A stretch of 64,000 nt of DNA from Costus lasius (GCA_027563935.2 CM050448.1:64903843-64967842); one strand, 5' to 3'. Positions 21,930 to 32,612 are shown, numbered from the stretch's first letter. Translations and numbers: made by a program. The notes: generated by a model from the letters alone, not told the origin.

Positions 21930-23769
21930 TGATGACACCAAATTTTATTGTAAATTTTGTGCCATTTCATATATCTTTTTGTGTCATATTCATGATCTTT
22001 TGCTTGTTTTTAAGTCTTATTTGTTAAATCTTGTAGAATCTACACCATTTTTGATGGATTTTGGAAGATTTGAACACACCAATGGATTTCAGATGTTAAA
22101 ACAAAGCTACCAGTCAATTTTCATGCAAACCAGAGCTTCACAGCAAATTACGGTAGGCCGTAATTCAAATTATGGTACCGTATTGTCACAAAACCTACAG
22201 AAGAAAATACGGCACTACCGTAATTTTTGAGCGCTGCTGTATTTTGTGATGATTCTGTACAGAAAGTTTGGCAGAAATTACGGCACCGCCGTAATGGAAT
22301 TCACGGGCCGTAATTTGGGTCGATTTTCCACTAGAAAGATCTGAGAAAAATATGGCACTGCCGTAATGAATTTCACAGTACCATCATTCTGGATAATTTC
22401 TGTACCGAGAGTTCATGCTAATATTACGATACTGTCGTAACTAATATTACAGTCGTAATTCTATTCCTGGGCGCGATTTTCATGGTCAAATTGAAGTCCA
22501 ATTTTTGCGCGATCGATTGCGGACAATCCAGGCCCTTAAATTCAAAGCTGTAAGAAAGAAAAAGAGAGCCTCCGAAGAGGAGAACACGCCAAATGCGAAA
22601 GTCCTAATTTTCATCCACTGTCGAGGGAGAAATCGACTTTTTCACCGCCACCCTAGGTTTCACCGCCGGGAAACGTACAGCACATCTCCGGCCGTGAAAT
22701 TTGGGGGGAAGCTTCGCTTGGAGTAGGAGAACATACCCCAGAAGTTTCAGAGAGAAAGGATCTCGATCGGAGGAGAAATCAATGAAAGAGTGGGCACTGG
22801 CATTGTTCATCGCGGGTTCTTGGAGCAAATTACGGTTGTAATTTCTATTACAGTCGTGCTGTAAAGTTGATTTTCCCTTCTTTTCGATTTTTGATCATTC
22901 TAAACCATGATTCATTGTAATTCTTCCCCCATGCTAGCTTAAACGTCATTTGGCACATAAGGGTCTAATCCCCTTGATTTCTTATGAATAGATAACTTAT
23001 ATTTCGTCAGTATAATTTTGTTGTGATAATTTTACTTATGTGATAATTGCCTATAACTCTCCATAGTTTTCTTATTATCATGCATGTTTTTAGAGTTTTC
23101 GCAATATGGACTGAAAGGTAATTTGCTTGAGAACTTGGAACCCTAAAATTGAATATTAGAAACTCACCGTAAGAAATTAGGTTAGTTCTTTTTTCTTGAT
23201 TTTAGAAGAATAATTGTCATGTTTGATAATTTGAATCTAGGATTGAGTTATTTTGTTAAACGTAAAGATCTTGTGCGAAAGTGAGGATCGGAGCGTTGGA
23301 GAACCATAAGTAGAACCTATGTTGAGACTCGGATGCACGAAAGTGATCCTTGAGATTCCACTTGAGATAATCAACTTAGGATTTGTATGCACAAAAGTGA
23401 TCCTTGAGTTCTTTGATTGATGATTTACTTATTTTCAGCTTGGGATAGATTTTGCGCGAAAGCGAGGATCGGTCCCTGCATGATTGTCTGCACGAAAGTG
23501 AGATAATCCTTTTATGAAGTAAATTATATCTTTATCATGATAAAATTAGACTGACGACCTTTTATTCATATCTAGCTATTGAAATTAAGGTGGATGAAAC
23601 CCTAGTCCTAGTTTCTCTCTGATTTCGTGTTCTTTCTATCATCTACTTGCATTATAATCGATTACTTAGCTAGTAAGAATACAACTATTTGGTACTTAAC
23701 AATAAGGTCTCTGTGGTTCAATATCTTTCTTTATTACTTCGAGTATCCGTGCACTTACGGACTACAATA
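21930..23769 (+). mobile_element. element 2: Athila-type 5' LTR
   Basis: 1840 bp, from TGATGACACCAAATTTTATTG to '...cacttacggactacaata'; the final CA reads TA. The palindrome array lies at 22150-22460 and a pair at 22830-22865. In the right third a motif of the form GCACGAAAGTGA(G)GATC recurs five times between 23272 and 23505. The subfamily differs from element 1 (about 80% similar by eye). Confidence 0.9.
22150..22460. repeat. palindrome array in element 2 5' LTR
   Basis: Units such as 'acggcactaccgtaat' (about 22210) and 'attacggcaccgccgtaat' (about 22278), with partners 'aattatggtaccgta' and 'ttcacgggccgtaat'. The last unit has decayed (attacgatactgtcgtaa), which suggests the array is old here. 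Confidence 0.85.
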
Positions 23770-23775
23770 AGTTTT

Positions 23776-23793
23776 TGGCGCCGTTACCGAGGA
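23776..23793 (+). promoter_or_regulatory. primer-binding site (tRNA-Asp type, mutated)
   Basis: TGGCGCCGTTACCGAGGA, two changes from the site of element 1. It confirms the LTR end and suggests that element 2 is old or was primed imperfectly. Confidence 0.85.
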
Positions 23794-24003
23794 CCTTAGT
23801 TTTGTTAATATCAAAATAGTTGTTCGTATTGCTAGACTAAGTTTTATTTGTTTTAGATTTAACTTTGTTTTCTGTTTTTGCAGGTTTTGGATTTTCACAA
23901 GTTGTGACAGAACTGTGATTTTTGATTTTTTTTTTTTTTTTACTTGTGTTTTATATTTTCTATTTTTTATATATTCTGAAAAAAAATTCTTTTTTTTTAT
24001 TCT

Positions 24004-24410
24004 TTGGTGTTGAATAATATTTCTGTTCTTGATAGATTTGAGGATATGACTTTTAATCACTACTCATGGGCAACTGAAAGAGGTGAGGTATACATGCCAC
24101 AAGGTAAGTATAAAGATGATTTATTGTGCACTCTTGAAGATAAATTTAAATTACACTCTTATATGCACCCTGTTAGGACATCTTATTCTTCTATTAGATG
24201 TTATATTTGTGAATGTTTTGATCATTATACTTCTGATTGCCAATTTTTAACTCCTCTAAATCATGTTTATGAACCATACTTTGAGGATACTAAGAAATCT
24301 AGGTTAAAACCCATGCTTGAAAAATTCATGACAAATCAAATTCAAATCATGACAAATCGAAGAAGTAAGGAAATTGAAAATCTTAAAGGGATAATTAGTC
24401 AGCTTGCTTC
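24004..24410 (+). pseudogene. element 2 gag, part before the solo LTR
   Basis: It corresponds to the second half of the element 1 gag: LDRFEDMTFNHYSWATERGEVY (compare IEEMALNHNQWTTERR), a zinc knuckle CYICECFDHYTSDC, then PMLEKFMTNQIQ and KEIENLKGIISQL. The N-terminal gag domain is missing between the primer-binding site and 24004, where only AT-rich sequence with a T run is found. The frame is cut at 24410 by the solo LTR and resumes in phase at 26096. Gag was thus still open in this part when the LTR arrived. Confidence 0.85.
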
Positions 24411-26090
24411 TGATGTGTTGCATTTTAGTAGTAATTTTCATAGACATTTCATGCTAATTCTAGGCTTATTTTAATACTTTCATGCTCTTTTTAGGCTAAA
24501 TTACTTGATATCTTTGGAATCTTCACTTTTTGGCACTTTTATGGAATTTCAGGTAAAAACGCCCTTTTTCGACATATTTTGAAGATTCTAAGGCCATGGG
24601 AAGATTTCTTGTATGAAGACAAGGTCACACATCAAATTTGGGCTTAAACGGAGTTAGCCTAAAAATACGGCCAGGTGAACCCCATGGGGTTCACCAGATC
24701 CTTTGCCAGGCTGCAGAAACTTCACAGTGAGAATCACGGCCAGGTGAACCCCACCGGGTTCACCGGATTTCCTGAAGGCCAAAACCAGTCCAGAGAGAAG
24801 CACGGCTGGGTGAACCCCACGGGGTACACCGCGCTTCTATTCGCCCAAACTCACAGAAGGAATCACGGGCAGGTGAACCCGGCGGGGTTCACCCGTGATT
24901 CTAACCTAGGCTCACGCGCGTGTCCGAGTCTTACTCGGTTTTTTCTTGATTTCTCACTCGTTTGGAGTCCAAATTTAGCAAGTGAGGATTCTATGGAAAG
25001 TTGATTCGAAGGAGAGGGCAAGGAACATAAGAGCCCTAATTCTCATGCCATATTTAGGGAGAAATCGAGGAAAAGGCGAGCTAGGGCGAGTTGACCGACA
25101 CCCATTCAGTATTTTGGCGATTTTGAACCCGATTCAAGTCCAAATTTAGCAAGTGAGGACTTTTTAGAAATCTTACTTCGAGACAAAGAGAAGGAATATA
25201 AAAGCCCTAAATTTCGTAACCTAGAGATGGAACATTCATGCGAAGAAGCAGCGGGGGCGGAAGAACACGGTGACAGAGGCGATTTTTGGAGATTTTCGGA
25301 GATTGAGACACACGATCATCACGAATTCTTCAGGATTCCTTCGGTTCATCGTCTCCTTCCCCTTAGCTTCATTTTCTTATACTTTTCATTTCATTAAAAG
25401 AGAGATTTTGAGCGTTTCAATGATGATTGTAGCGTAAACCCTATTTCGGGGCTTGGTGGAAACCCTTTGATGATTTTAATTGCAAACTTTATATCTATTT
25501 ATGTTATTTGGCATGAATTGTGAGCATATTTTACTTTGACGTATTTATTTCGTGGTTTTACCTTGGCCGAGTAATATCACGTGTTAGCCGTTACGATTCA
25601 TATCGAGAGAAGGATCGTAAGGGTCGAACCTCTGAGTAAAACTTGCGAAACCTCGACACGAGAGTGCTTGGTCTTCGCTCGAGGATTTCATAGTCTGCCA
25701 TAGAACTTATTGGGTTCGTCTTAAAACGATCCACCGCGACAGTGGGAGGTCGGTCTAAAACTAACACCGGGGTGTATCACTCGAGAGAGTGCACCTTGTA
25801 CCCTAGGGTTAGACTCCTTGTGCAAAACCAATAAACCAAATAACTAATATCTTTCTTGTGCGATTAAGATTATCATCGTGGTGGAAGCCGTAGCCCTAAA
25901 TTCTCTCTTATATCTTTTCTCTACCGAAGTAGTTACACTTGTTTGTTTTCGATTTTCGTCTTCAAAAACCCACGTTTCGATTCGCCTAGCTATTAGGACT
26001 CGGACTTTCTAGTACTCAACCTTGTTCCCTGTGGGATTTGACATCTTTTATATTACCTTCGACATATCCGTGCACTTGCGGAGCGTGTTA
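24411..26090 (+). mobile_element. solo LTR of a third Athila-type family
   Basis: 1680 bp, from TGATGTGTTGCATTTTAG to '...cgtgcacttgcggagcgtgtta', flanked by perfect 5-bp duplications GCTTC (24406-24410 and 26091-26095). Its beginning (tttcatgctaattctagg) and end (atccgtgcacttgcgg) resemble the LTRs of elements 1 and 2, but the middle differs. In place of TTACGG palindromes it has four GGTGAACCCC palindromes. Internal recombination between two LTRs must have removed the body of the element. Confidence 0.9.
24674..24893. repeat. four 22-bp palindromes, half-site GGTGAACCCC
   Basis: Palindromes at 24674-24695 (perfect), 24743-24764, 24809-24830 and 24872-24893, each preceded by CACGGCCA or a close variant. 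Start-to-start distances are 69, 66 and 63 bp. They occupy about the same place in the LTR as the TTACGG arrays of the related LTRs. Confidence 0.95.
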
Positions 26091-26095
26091 GCTTC

Positions 26096-26510
26096 TCAAG
26101 TAGAATCTTTAACAGCTCATAAGAAAATTTTGGAAACCCAGATAGCACAACAAGCTTGTTCATTTGAGTTTGATTTGGAAACTGAAGAAATTGATTTAGA
26201 AAATTCCCCCTCTGATTATGATTGTTTTGAGATTGAGCCTTATGTGAACATTAATGAATCTCACTATGATTTTGGTGATTGTAAAATTGATTCATCTGAT
26301 AATTTATTTGTGGAAAAGTTTGAGGAAATTGATTTTGTTAAATATCCTTTTGATTCTAATGATAATTATGAAATTGATTCTTTTGATGATATATTATTTG
26401 TGGTTAAATCTGATGAAGGATATGAGGGGACTGATTTAGAAAAATCTTACTCTGATTTTGTTAGTAATTTGAAATTGATGAAGTGCATGAAGAACTTGAA
26501 AAGAATTTGA
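26096..26510 (+). pseudogene. element 2 gag, part after the solo LTR
   Basis: It opens with QVESLTAHKKILETQIAQQAC, which matches VVAHNKILETQIAQQA in element 1 and continues the frame cut at 24410. Then comes a long acidic tail rich in D, E, F and Y (DLETEEIDLENS, DDILFVVKSDEGYEG) that has no counterpart in element 1. The stop is at 26508-26510. Past it, related acidic frames persist with stops to about 26680. No protease or later pol domain follows. Confidence 0.75.
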
Positions 26511-26945
26511 GAATTATGAATATTGATGAATCTCACTCTCATGCTTTGCCCATGTCTACTGATTTATTTGAAAAATTATGCTTTGTTGAAGAATCTAATA
26601 TGAGATAGAAAAACTATTTTCATGATCCAATATTTGAATCTTTTGATGAAAGTCCTATTGCAATTGAAGATATAATTTTGAAGAAATGAATAATGATTTT
26701 ACTTTCTAATAAATATAGGAATATCATTGAATATCCTTGGAGTGGAATTGAAAACTTTGATTTCTGCATATTTGAGAAAGCCACATCGATTGTGATTTAT
26801 ATGAAATTTTGGATGTTTGGATTAGTGGCTAAACTTTTAGGACAAAGGAAATGCAGAAAATTGTATGCTATTTACTATGGTACTGGTCCACCTGCTTCGC
26901 CATGATGTTTGAGTTTTGGTCAAGCTATGGACCTAAAATTAGCGC
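26511..26945 (+). mobile_element. element 2 decayed coding tail
   Basis: Short frames in shifting phase (for example DESHSHALPMSTDLFEKLCF near 26530, and KFWMFGLVAKLLGQRK near 26810) look like the end of a longer protein, but none is intact and I cannot assign a domain. Confidence 0.4.
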
Positions 26946-26967
26946 TTCTTGGGAGGCAACCCAAGAA
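26946..26967 (+). other. hairpin TTCTTGGG-AGGCAA-CCCAAGAA
   Basis: A perfect 8-bp stem with the loop AGGCAA, just after the last coding remnant. From memory, a similar 'TTGGGAGGCAACCCAA' phrase is common after the coding part of plant Athila and Tat elements. It may act in the RNA, for instance in packaging, end formation or frame control, but that is inference. Confidence 0.7.
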
Positions 26968-27057
26968 CTCTTTTTTAGTTAGTTTCTTTTATTTTAGTTT
27001 ATTTTTAGAATTAATTTTTCTTCTTTTTTTTTGCAGGGAAAATCAAACTTTGTGCAA

Positions 27058-27400
27058 AATACGGCACTGCCGTAATATGTTTCACGGTGCCGTAATTTTG
27101 GCTGATTTCTTACCCCGAGCGTTTTCTGATTTTTTGTGAAAAATACGGCGGTACCATAACCATTTTCATGGTACCGTAATTACGTCTGATTTTTGACCCG
27201 ACAGTTTTTCATCTTTTACGGCACTATCGTATGCATTTTCACGATACCGTATTTTTGATTCGTTTTTAACCCGAAAGTTCTTTGACTTTTACGGCAGGGC
27301 TGTAACCATTGTTTCGGTTCCGTAATTCTATCAAATTTTTGACCCGAGAATCTTGTGTACATTACGGCACTGCCGTAAAGGATTTCACGCCCGTAATTTG
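27058..27400. repeat. palindrome array inside element 2, outside the LTR
   Basis: Five units start with ACGGC at 27061, 27144, 27218, 27291 and 27364 (steps 83, 74, 73, 73). Each has the spaced palindrome (acggcactgccgtaat), a compact partner (ttcacggtgccgtaatt), then '...gacccgagag'. This is the LTR array type, but it lies in the 3' untranslated part of the element, soon after a 'ttttttttgcagg' stretch that resembles a splice acceptor. Confidence 0.9.
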
Positions 27401-29473
27401 AAAACTGCTTTCTACTTATCTGATTAGGTGTTTTCTCGCTGTGATTTTAAGAAACTGGGTTCGAAAAATTTTTGATCTTTGGCACAACATGGAAGTACTC
27501 ATCTTTTTCTATTATTTGGATATTTTTATTGAATTTTAAAGTACATGGATCATCCTACAACACATAGCATCTTTTGGTAACTGATTAATTTATGTAGCAG
27601 TTTTGTTTGACTAATCTGATTAGCTCTTTTGCTGCAGATTTTTAAGATGCTTAATGAGTTTAAACTCTAATCTTTCACTTGACATTGGAAGTACATGTTT
27701 CATTCTATCTCTTGGATTTGTTGTTTTCATGAAAATATTTTCTGATCATCCTAGGAAGCATGGCAACTTTTCAAATCTGATAAATTTCTGTTTAGAAATC
27801 TGAATAGCCTTCTTTCTGCTAATACCATGAATTCCTGACAGATTTTGATCCTTTATTTTTCATATGCCTGGAAAGAACAAGTTTTATTCTACTACATGGT
27901 TCTGTTTGTTTTCTTTTTGGATCAATAAATCTTATTCTTGGATATGGCTATTTTTCATAAAAAAATTCATTAGCTGCTTTGCTTGCTTTCAACCTATTAT
28001 TGCTTCTTTTGCCTCCAGATCCAAAAATCTTCAAAGAGCAACTGTCCTCCACCTCTAGCCAGCACCAGCCATCATCCTCAGCACCACTAGAAGCCTCTTA
28101 TTTCTTTTGCTGCCTCTTATTCTATTGATTATATTTATTTTTGCAGCAGGATCTTCATTATTAACTCTAATTTTTTTATCTTTGCAGCTATCTCACGCAA
28201 CCCACCAGCTGACAACTTCGCCACCACGACTGTAGTCTCCAGCAAGCCACTGGAAACTACTCATCATCACTCTATTGTCAGCACCATCATCTTCATTGCT
28301 AGCAGCTCTTCAGCTAGCATCTATTCCACCTCCGCCTTCCGCCTGCATCAACTCTTTCCACTGGCACCTTCTTTGGACCACTGATGACATCTCTGATTTT
28401 CCTTTGAGAAAAATACTTTCTATCATTTTTTAAAGCAAGAGACTATTTTTGGTCTGAGCCTTATGTACCTTAAATTATGCAAAAAAAAATTTCAAAAGGC
28501 ACATCTTTGGACCTATCTGTATTTGACCTGACGCTACACCCCGGACGATGATCGAGCTTGCTATATAGTTTTCTGAGTATTGTTTGCACTTTCTAGTGAT
28601 CTTATTCGATTTGATTGTATGGTGTTGCTATTTGATTTGTTTTGCTATTTGCTATGATTGTATCACTTACTGAGATTTCTATTTGATGTGATTTCTCGAA
28701 TCTATCATTTTACACTTATGACTATGATTCTATGAGTTTCATGCTTCACACCTTTTGCATTGATTTTGACAATTTTGATGTTTAAAAATTTTTATGACTT
28801 AAATCTATGTAATGAGAGGTGTGTGGATTTTTTTTATGATGATGAATGTTTATGCATATGCCTGTGATGGAGATACACCTATTATGTTGAATTTATTTCT
28901 TTAATATATATCTACTTGTTGAAATTCTTCATTGATTGATGCATAAGGTTTTGGGTAGGTATGTTGTTTGATGAATGCAATCTAAAAGTGAAACATCTTT
29001 CTTGAATAAAATGAGCATATGAGTGTAATTTTTGAATTGATGTCAATTGATTAACTTAGTTGATGTTTAGTTTATCTTACTTTTTGTTGGGAAGAAAGAA
29101 TCCAAGATCCACAAAAAGAGAAAGAGACCCCCCTACTTGGCACTGTGTAAAATTGACAGTGGTACCAAAGATATGGGTTGAAGTCTGTAAAAAAGGAAAG
29201 AGAGAAAAAGAAAAATAACTCCCCTACTTGGCACTGTGTAAAATTGACAGTGGCACCAAAGACAAGGGTTGAAGTCCAAATAAAAAGTGTGTATCTATGT
29301 GGGTACATACCATCAAAAATAAAAATTACAATAAAAGAAAATTTAGAAAAGAAAGATTTTGATGCGGAAAAAGATTTTGGATTTCCTATTCCTATAAATA
29401 ACGGTATGATAGAGTTAAACTGAAACAAAGGTGAAATCATGAGATTGAGATTCTTTTCATTATGCGAGTTGTG
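27401..29473 (+). mobile_element. element 2 3' untranslated region
   Basis: AT-rich, with several T-rich runs ending in tgcag (27635, 28145, 28187) that look like splice acceptors. A CT-rich stretch with serine/threonine-type codons lies at 28190-28390. From about 28880 it parallels 20830-21560 of element 1 (tattatgttgaatttatttct, ttggcactgtgtaaaattgacagtgg twice). The polypurine tract and the start of the 3' LTR are missing: at 29473 the sequence jumps into the middle of the LTR. Confidence 0.6.
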
Positions 29474-30395
29474 AAAAAGAGAGCCTCCGAGGAGGAGAAC
29501 ACACCAAAGGCGAAAGCTCTAATTTTCATCCACTGTCGACGGAGAAATCGACTTTTCACACCGCCGCCCTAGGTTTCACCACCGGGAAGCGTACAGTGCA
29601 TCTCCGGCCGTGAAATTTGAGGGGAAGCTTCGCTTGGAGAGGAGAACATACCCCAGAAGTTTCAAAGAGAAAGGATATCGATCAGAGGAGAAATCAACGA
29701 AAGAGTGGGCACCGGCACTGTTCATCGCGGGTTCTTGGAGCAAATTACAGCTGTAATTTCTATTACAGCCGTGCTGTAAAGTTGATTTTCCCTTCTTTTT
29801 GATTTCTGATCATTCTAAACTATGATTTATTGTAATTCTTCCTCCATGCTAGCTTAAACGTCATTTGGGACATAAGGGTCTAATCCCCTTGATTTCTTAT
29901 GAATAGATAACTTATATTTTGTCAATATAATTTTGTTGTGATAATTTTACTTATGTGATGATTGCCTATAACTCTCCATAGTTTTCTTATTATCATGCAT
30001 GTTTTTAGAGTTTTCGCAATATGGACTGAAAGGTGATTTGCTTGAGAACTTGGAACCCTAAAATTGAATATTAGAAACTCACCGTAAGAAATTAGGTTAG
30101 TTCTTATTTCTTGATTTTAGAAGAATAATTGCCATGTTTGATAATTTGAATCTAGGATTGAGTTATTTTGTTAAACGTAAAGATCTTGTGCGAAAGAGAT
30201 GATCAGAGCGTTGGAGAACCATAAGTAGAACCTGTGTTGAGACTCGGATGCACGAAAGTGATCCTTGAGATTCCACTTGAGATAATCAACTTAGGATTCG
30301 GATGCACGAAAGTGATCCTTGAGTTCTTTGATTGATGATTTACTTATTTTCAGCTTGGGATAGATCTTGCGCGAAATCGCATTTATAATCGATTA
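29474..30395 (+). mobile_element. element 2 3' LTR, truncated at both ends
   Basis: It matches 22558-23465 of the 5' LTR closely (gagcctccgaggaggagaacac; gaggagaacataccccagaag). The first ~630 bases, with the palindrome array, are deleted. At about 30378 it jumps to the equivalent of 23648 (gcattataatcgatta) and stops, so the terminal ~100 bases are gone too. The following AAGCT (30396-30400) is the right-hand target duplication. Confidence 0.85.
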
Positions 30396-30400
30396 AAGCT

Positions 30401-32008
30401 TCACACCAAAATACGGTAGGGCCATAATCCAAATTACGGTACCGTGGTTTCACTGCACCTACAGAACACACCACGGCACTACCGTAATTTCCGAGTGCTG
30501 CCGTATTTTGGGATGATTTTGTACAGAAAGCTTTGCGTAAATTATGGCCCTACTGGCCATAATGGATTTCACGGGCCATAATCTGGGTTCAATTTCGTAC
30601 AGAAAGTTTTGTAGATTTTACGGCACTACCGTAACCAATATTACGGGCCGTATTTCGAGTCGATTTTTCACCCGAGAGATTGATGTAAATACGGCACTGC
30701 CGTAATGCATTTCACGGTACCATAATTTTGGATGATTTCTGTATCAAGAATTTCTGCTGAAATTACGGCACTGCCGTAATGGTTTTCACGGCCGTAATTG
30801 TAACCCAGACCTGCAATTTTCACAAACTATTTGAAGCCCGATTCTTGCGCGGATGATTGCAAATGATCTAGGCCATCAATTGGAGATCCGTAAAAAGGAA
30901 AATACTTGTCAGATCAAAAGGAAGAGACATAGATGAAAAGCCCTAATTTTTATCACGTATTCACTATGAATTTCAGAGAATCGCCGCCATCTTAGGGTTC
31001 ATCAATTCTCAGCGTACAAACCACCTCCGGCCACAAAATTTGAAAGAAAACTTCGCCTGAAGGAGGAGAACATACTACAAAAGTTTTAGAGTGAAAGGAG
31101 ATCGATCGAGGGAGAAATCAACAAAAATGTGGGCACCGCCACTGTTCATCGCGTCCAGGAGCAAAATTACGGGTTGTAATTTTCATTACAGCCCTGTTTT
31201 GTAACTTTTACTCTTCTCTTTCAATTTCTAATCACTCTAAATGATGTTTTATTGTAATTCTTCGATCATGGTGGCTTAAACCTTCTTTTGGAACATGGGG
31301 GAGTAATCCCCTAAATTTCTTAATGACTAGATTAATTTTACTCTCGTCCTGATAATTTTACTGTGATAATTCTAATTATGTGATGATTGCCCTTAATTCT
31401 ATATGGATTCATATTAGTCAGCATGATTTAGAATTTTTACATTATGGACTGAAAAGTAATTTGTGAAAACATGGAACCCTAAAATTGAACGTTAGGAACT
31501 CATCGTAAGAAATTAGGTCTGTTCTTATTTCTCGATTTTAGAAGTATATTGCCATGTTGATAATATGAACTTAGGATTGAGTTATTGAAATTACCATGAT
31601 GATACTGTGAGAGATCAATTATAGGATCATTGGAGAACCTTAAGTAGAACCTGTGAAAATTATAGTATGAAAATATGTAGTTTTCACTTGAGAATATTGA
31701 CTTAGAATTCGGATGCATGAGAGTGATCCTTGAGTTCTTTGTTAATGATTTACTTATATCTAACATTGAATAAATCCTGCATGAGAGTGAGGATTAGTTC
31801 TTTGTAAATTGTCTGCGTGAGAGCGAGATGATTTCTTTATGAAGTAAATTATGTCTTTATCATAATAAAATTTGATTGATGAACATCTATTCATATCTAG
31901 TCATGGAAATTAAGGCGGATGAAACCCTAGTCTCAGTTTCTCTCTATAATATTTTCGTGTAGCTTTCGATAGTTTGCTTCATATGTTCGACTGCCTAGCT
32001 AGTGAGAA
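30401..32008 (+). mobile_element. element 1 3' LTR, right part
   Basis: It resumes at 'tcacaccaaaatacggtagggcc', exactly where the LTR part at 21684-21929 stopped, and follows 15160 onward with over 90% identity by eye. It keeps two segments (about 31740-31860 and 31929-31998) that the 5' LTR has lost. It ends abruptly in 'gctagtgagaaat', about 90 bases short of the expected ACAACA. Its palindrome array is at 30410-30800 and a pair is at 31167-31203. Confidence 0.88.
30410..30800. repeat. palindrome array in element 1 3' LTR
   Basis: Spaced palindromes start at 30473, about 30545, 30620, 30691 and 30764, that is 71-75 bp apart. The fourth and fifth (acggcactgccgtaat) are intact; the second has decayed to 'atggccctactggccat'. 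Confidence 0.9.
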
Positions 32009-32525
32009 ATATTAAAAATATCACCTGCACTATAATCCTAAATCGTCTCTTAGTCATGAAAAAAATATTAAAAATGATAATAAAAAATATACAAATTATG
32101 TTTAATATTTTATAATTTATTAATAAGAAGGAGGAAAAGAGTCGGCGTGGACAAGCGCCTGCGAAGGAGGCGCGAAGTTTCACCTATGACCCACCCTCTT
32201 TTGTTTGCGTTGTGGAGAGGACAATAGTGTTAATTATTGCAGTTGACTTAAGGTCAACAATTAATCAATTAATCCATTCTAGAAGCAGCCGCATTGCGTA
32301 AAACATTATCTTTTTTTTCACAAGCGCGTGCAGGCGCGCGTAATTCCGAAAATGAATGAACACGACTTGTAAAATTCAGAAAAAAAAGTTTTTAATTTTC
32401 CTAAGATTATGCTGCAAATGGTTGTTTTTTGTTTTTTAATTTTTAATTTTATTACCATCAATCACAATCATAGTATGAAAATATGACTTGTTGAGATGAA
32501 ATGAATATATTCCGCAGACTGATTC
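32009..32525. other. AT-rich upstream region of the peptide gene
   Basis: About 500 bases between the truncated LTR and the TATA box of the gene at 32613. AT-rich, with an A/T homopolymer stretch near 32380 and a GC-richer patch 'aagcgcgtgcaggcgcgcg' at about 32322. No gene seen. Confidence 0.5.
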
Positions 32526-32545
32526 TATATAATATATATATATAT
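32526..32545 (+). promoter_or_regulatory. TATA box region
   Basis: 'ctatataatatatatatata' begins about 87 bases before the ATG at 32613. A CT-rich leader (tctctctgcctcttcctc) follows, as is common in plant promoters. This spacing supports a real transcription unit. Confidence 0.65.
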
Positions 32546-32612
32546 CTCTCTGCCTCTTCCTCTGAAAGAGATAGATACAAGAGAGAAGAAAAAAAAAATT
32601 TAAAGAGTAACG

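Noticed and set aside
24674..24893. Regularly spaced palindromes considered as a CRISPR-like array
   Set aside because: Plant nuclear DNA, only four units, the repeats lie inside an LTR with target duplications, and the sequences between units are related to each other.
29072..29440. A 122-residue minus-strand frame with hydrophobic stretches
   Set aside because: It lies antisense over the 3' untranslated repeats of element 2 (the ttggcactgtgtaaaattg doublet) and has no counterpart in element 1.
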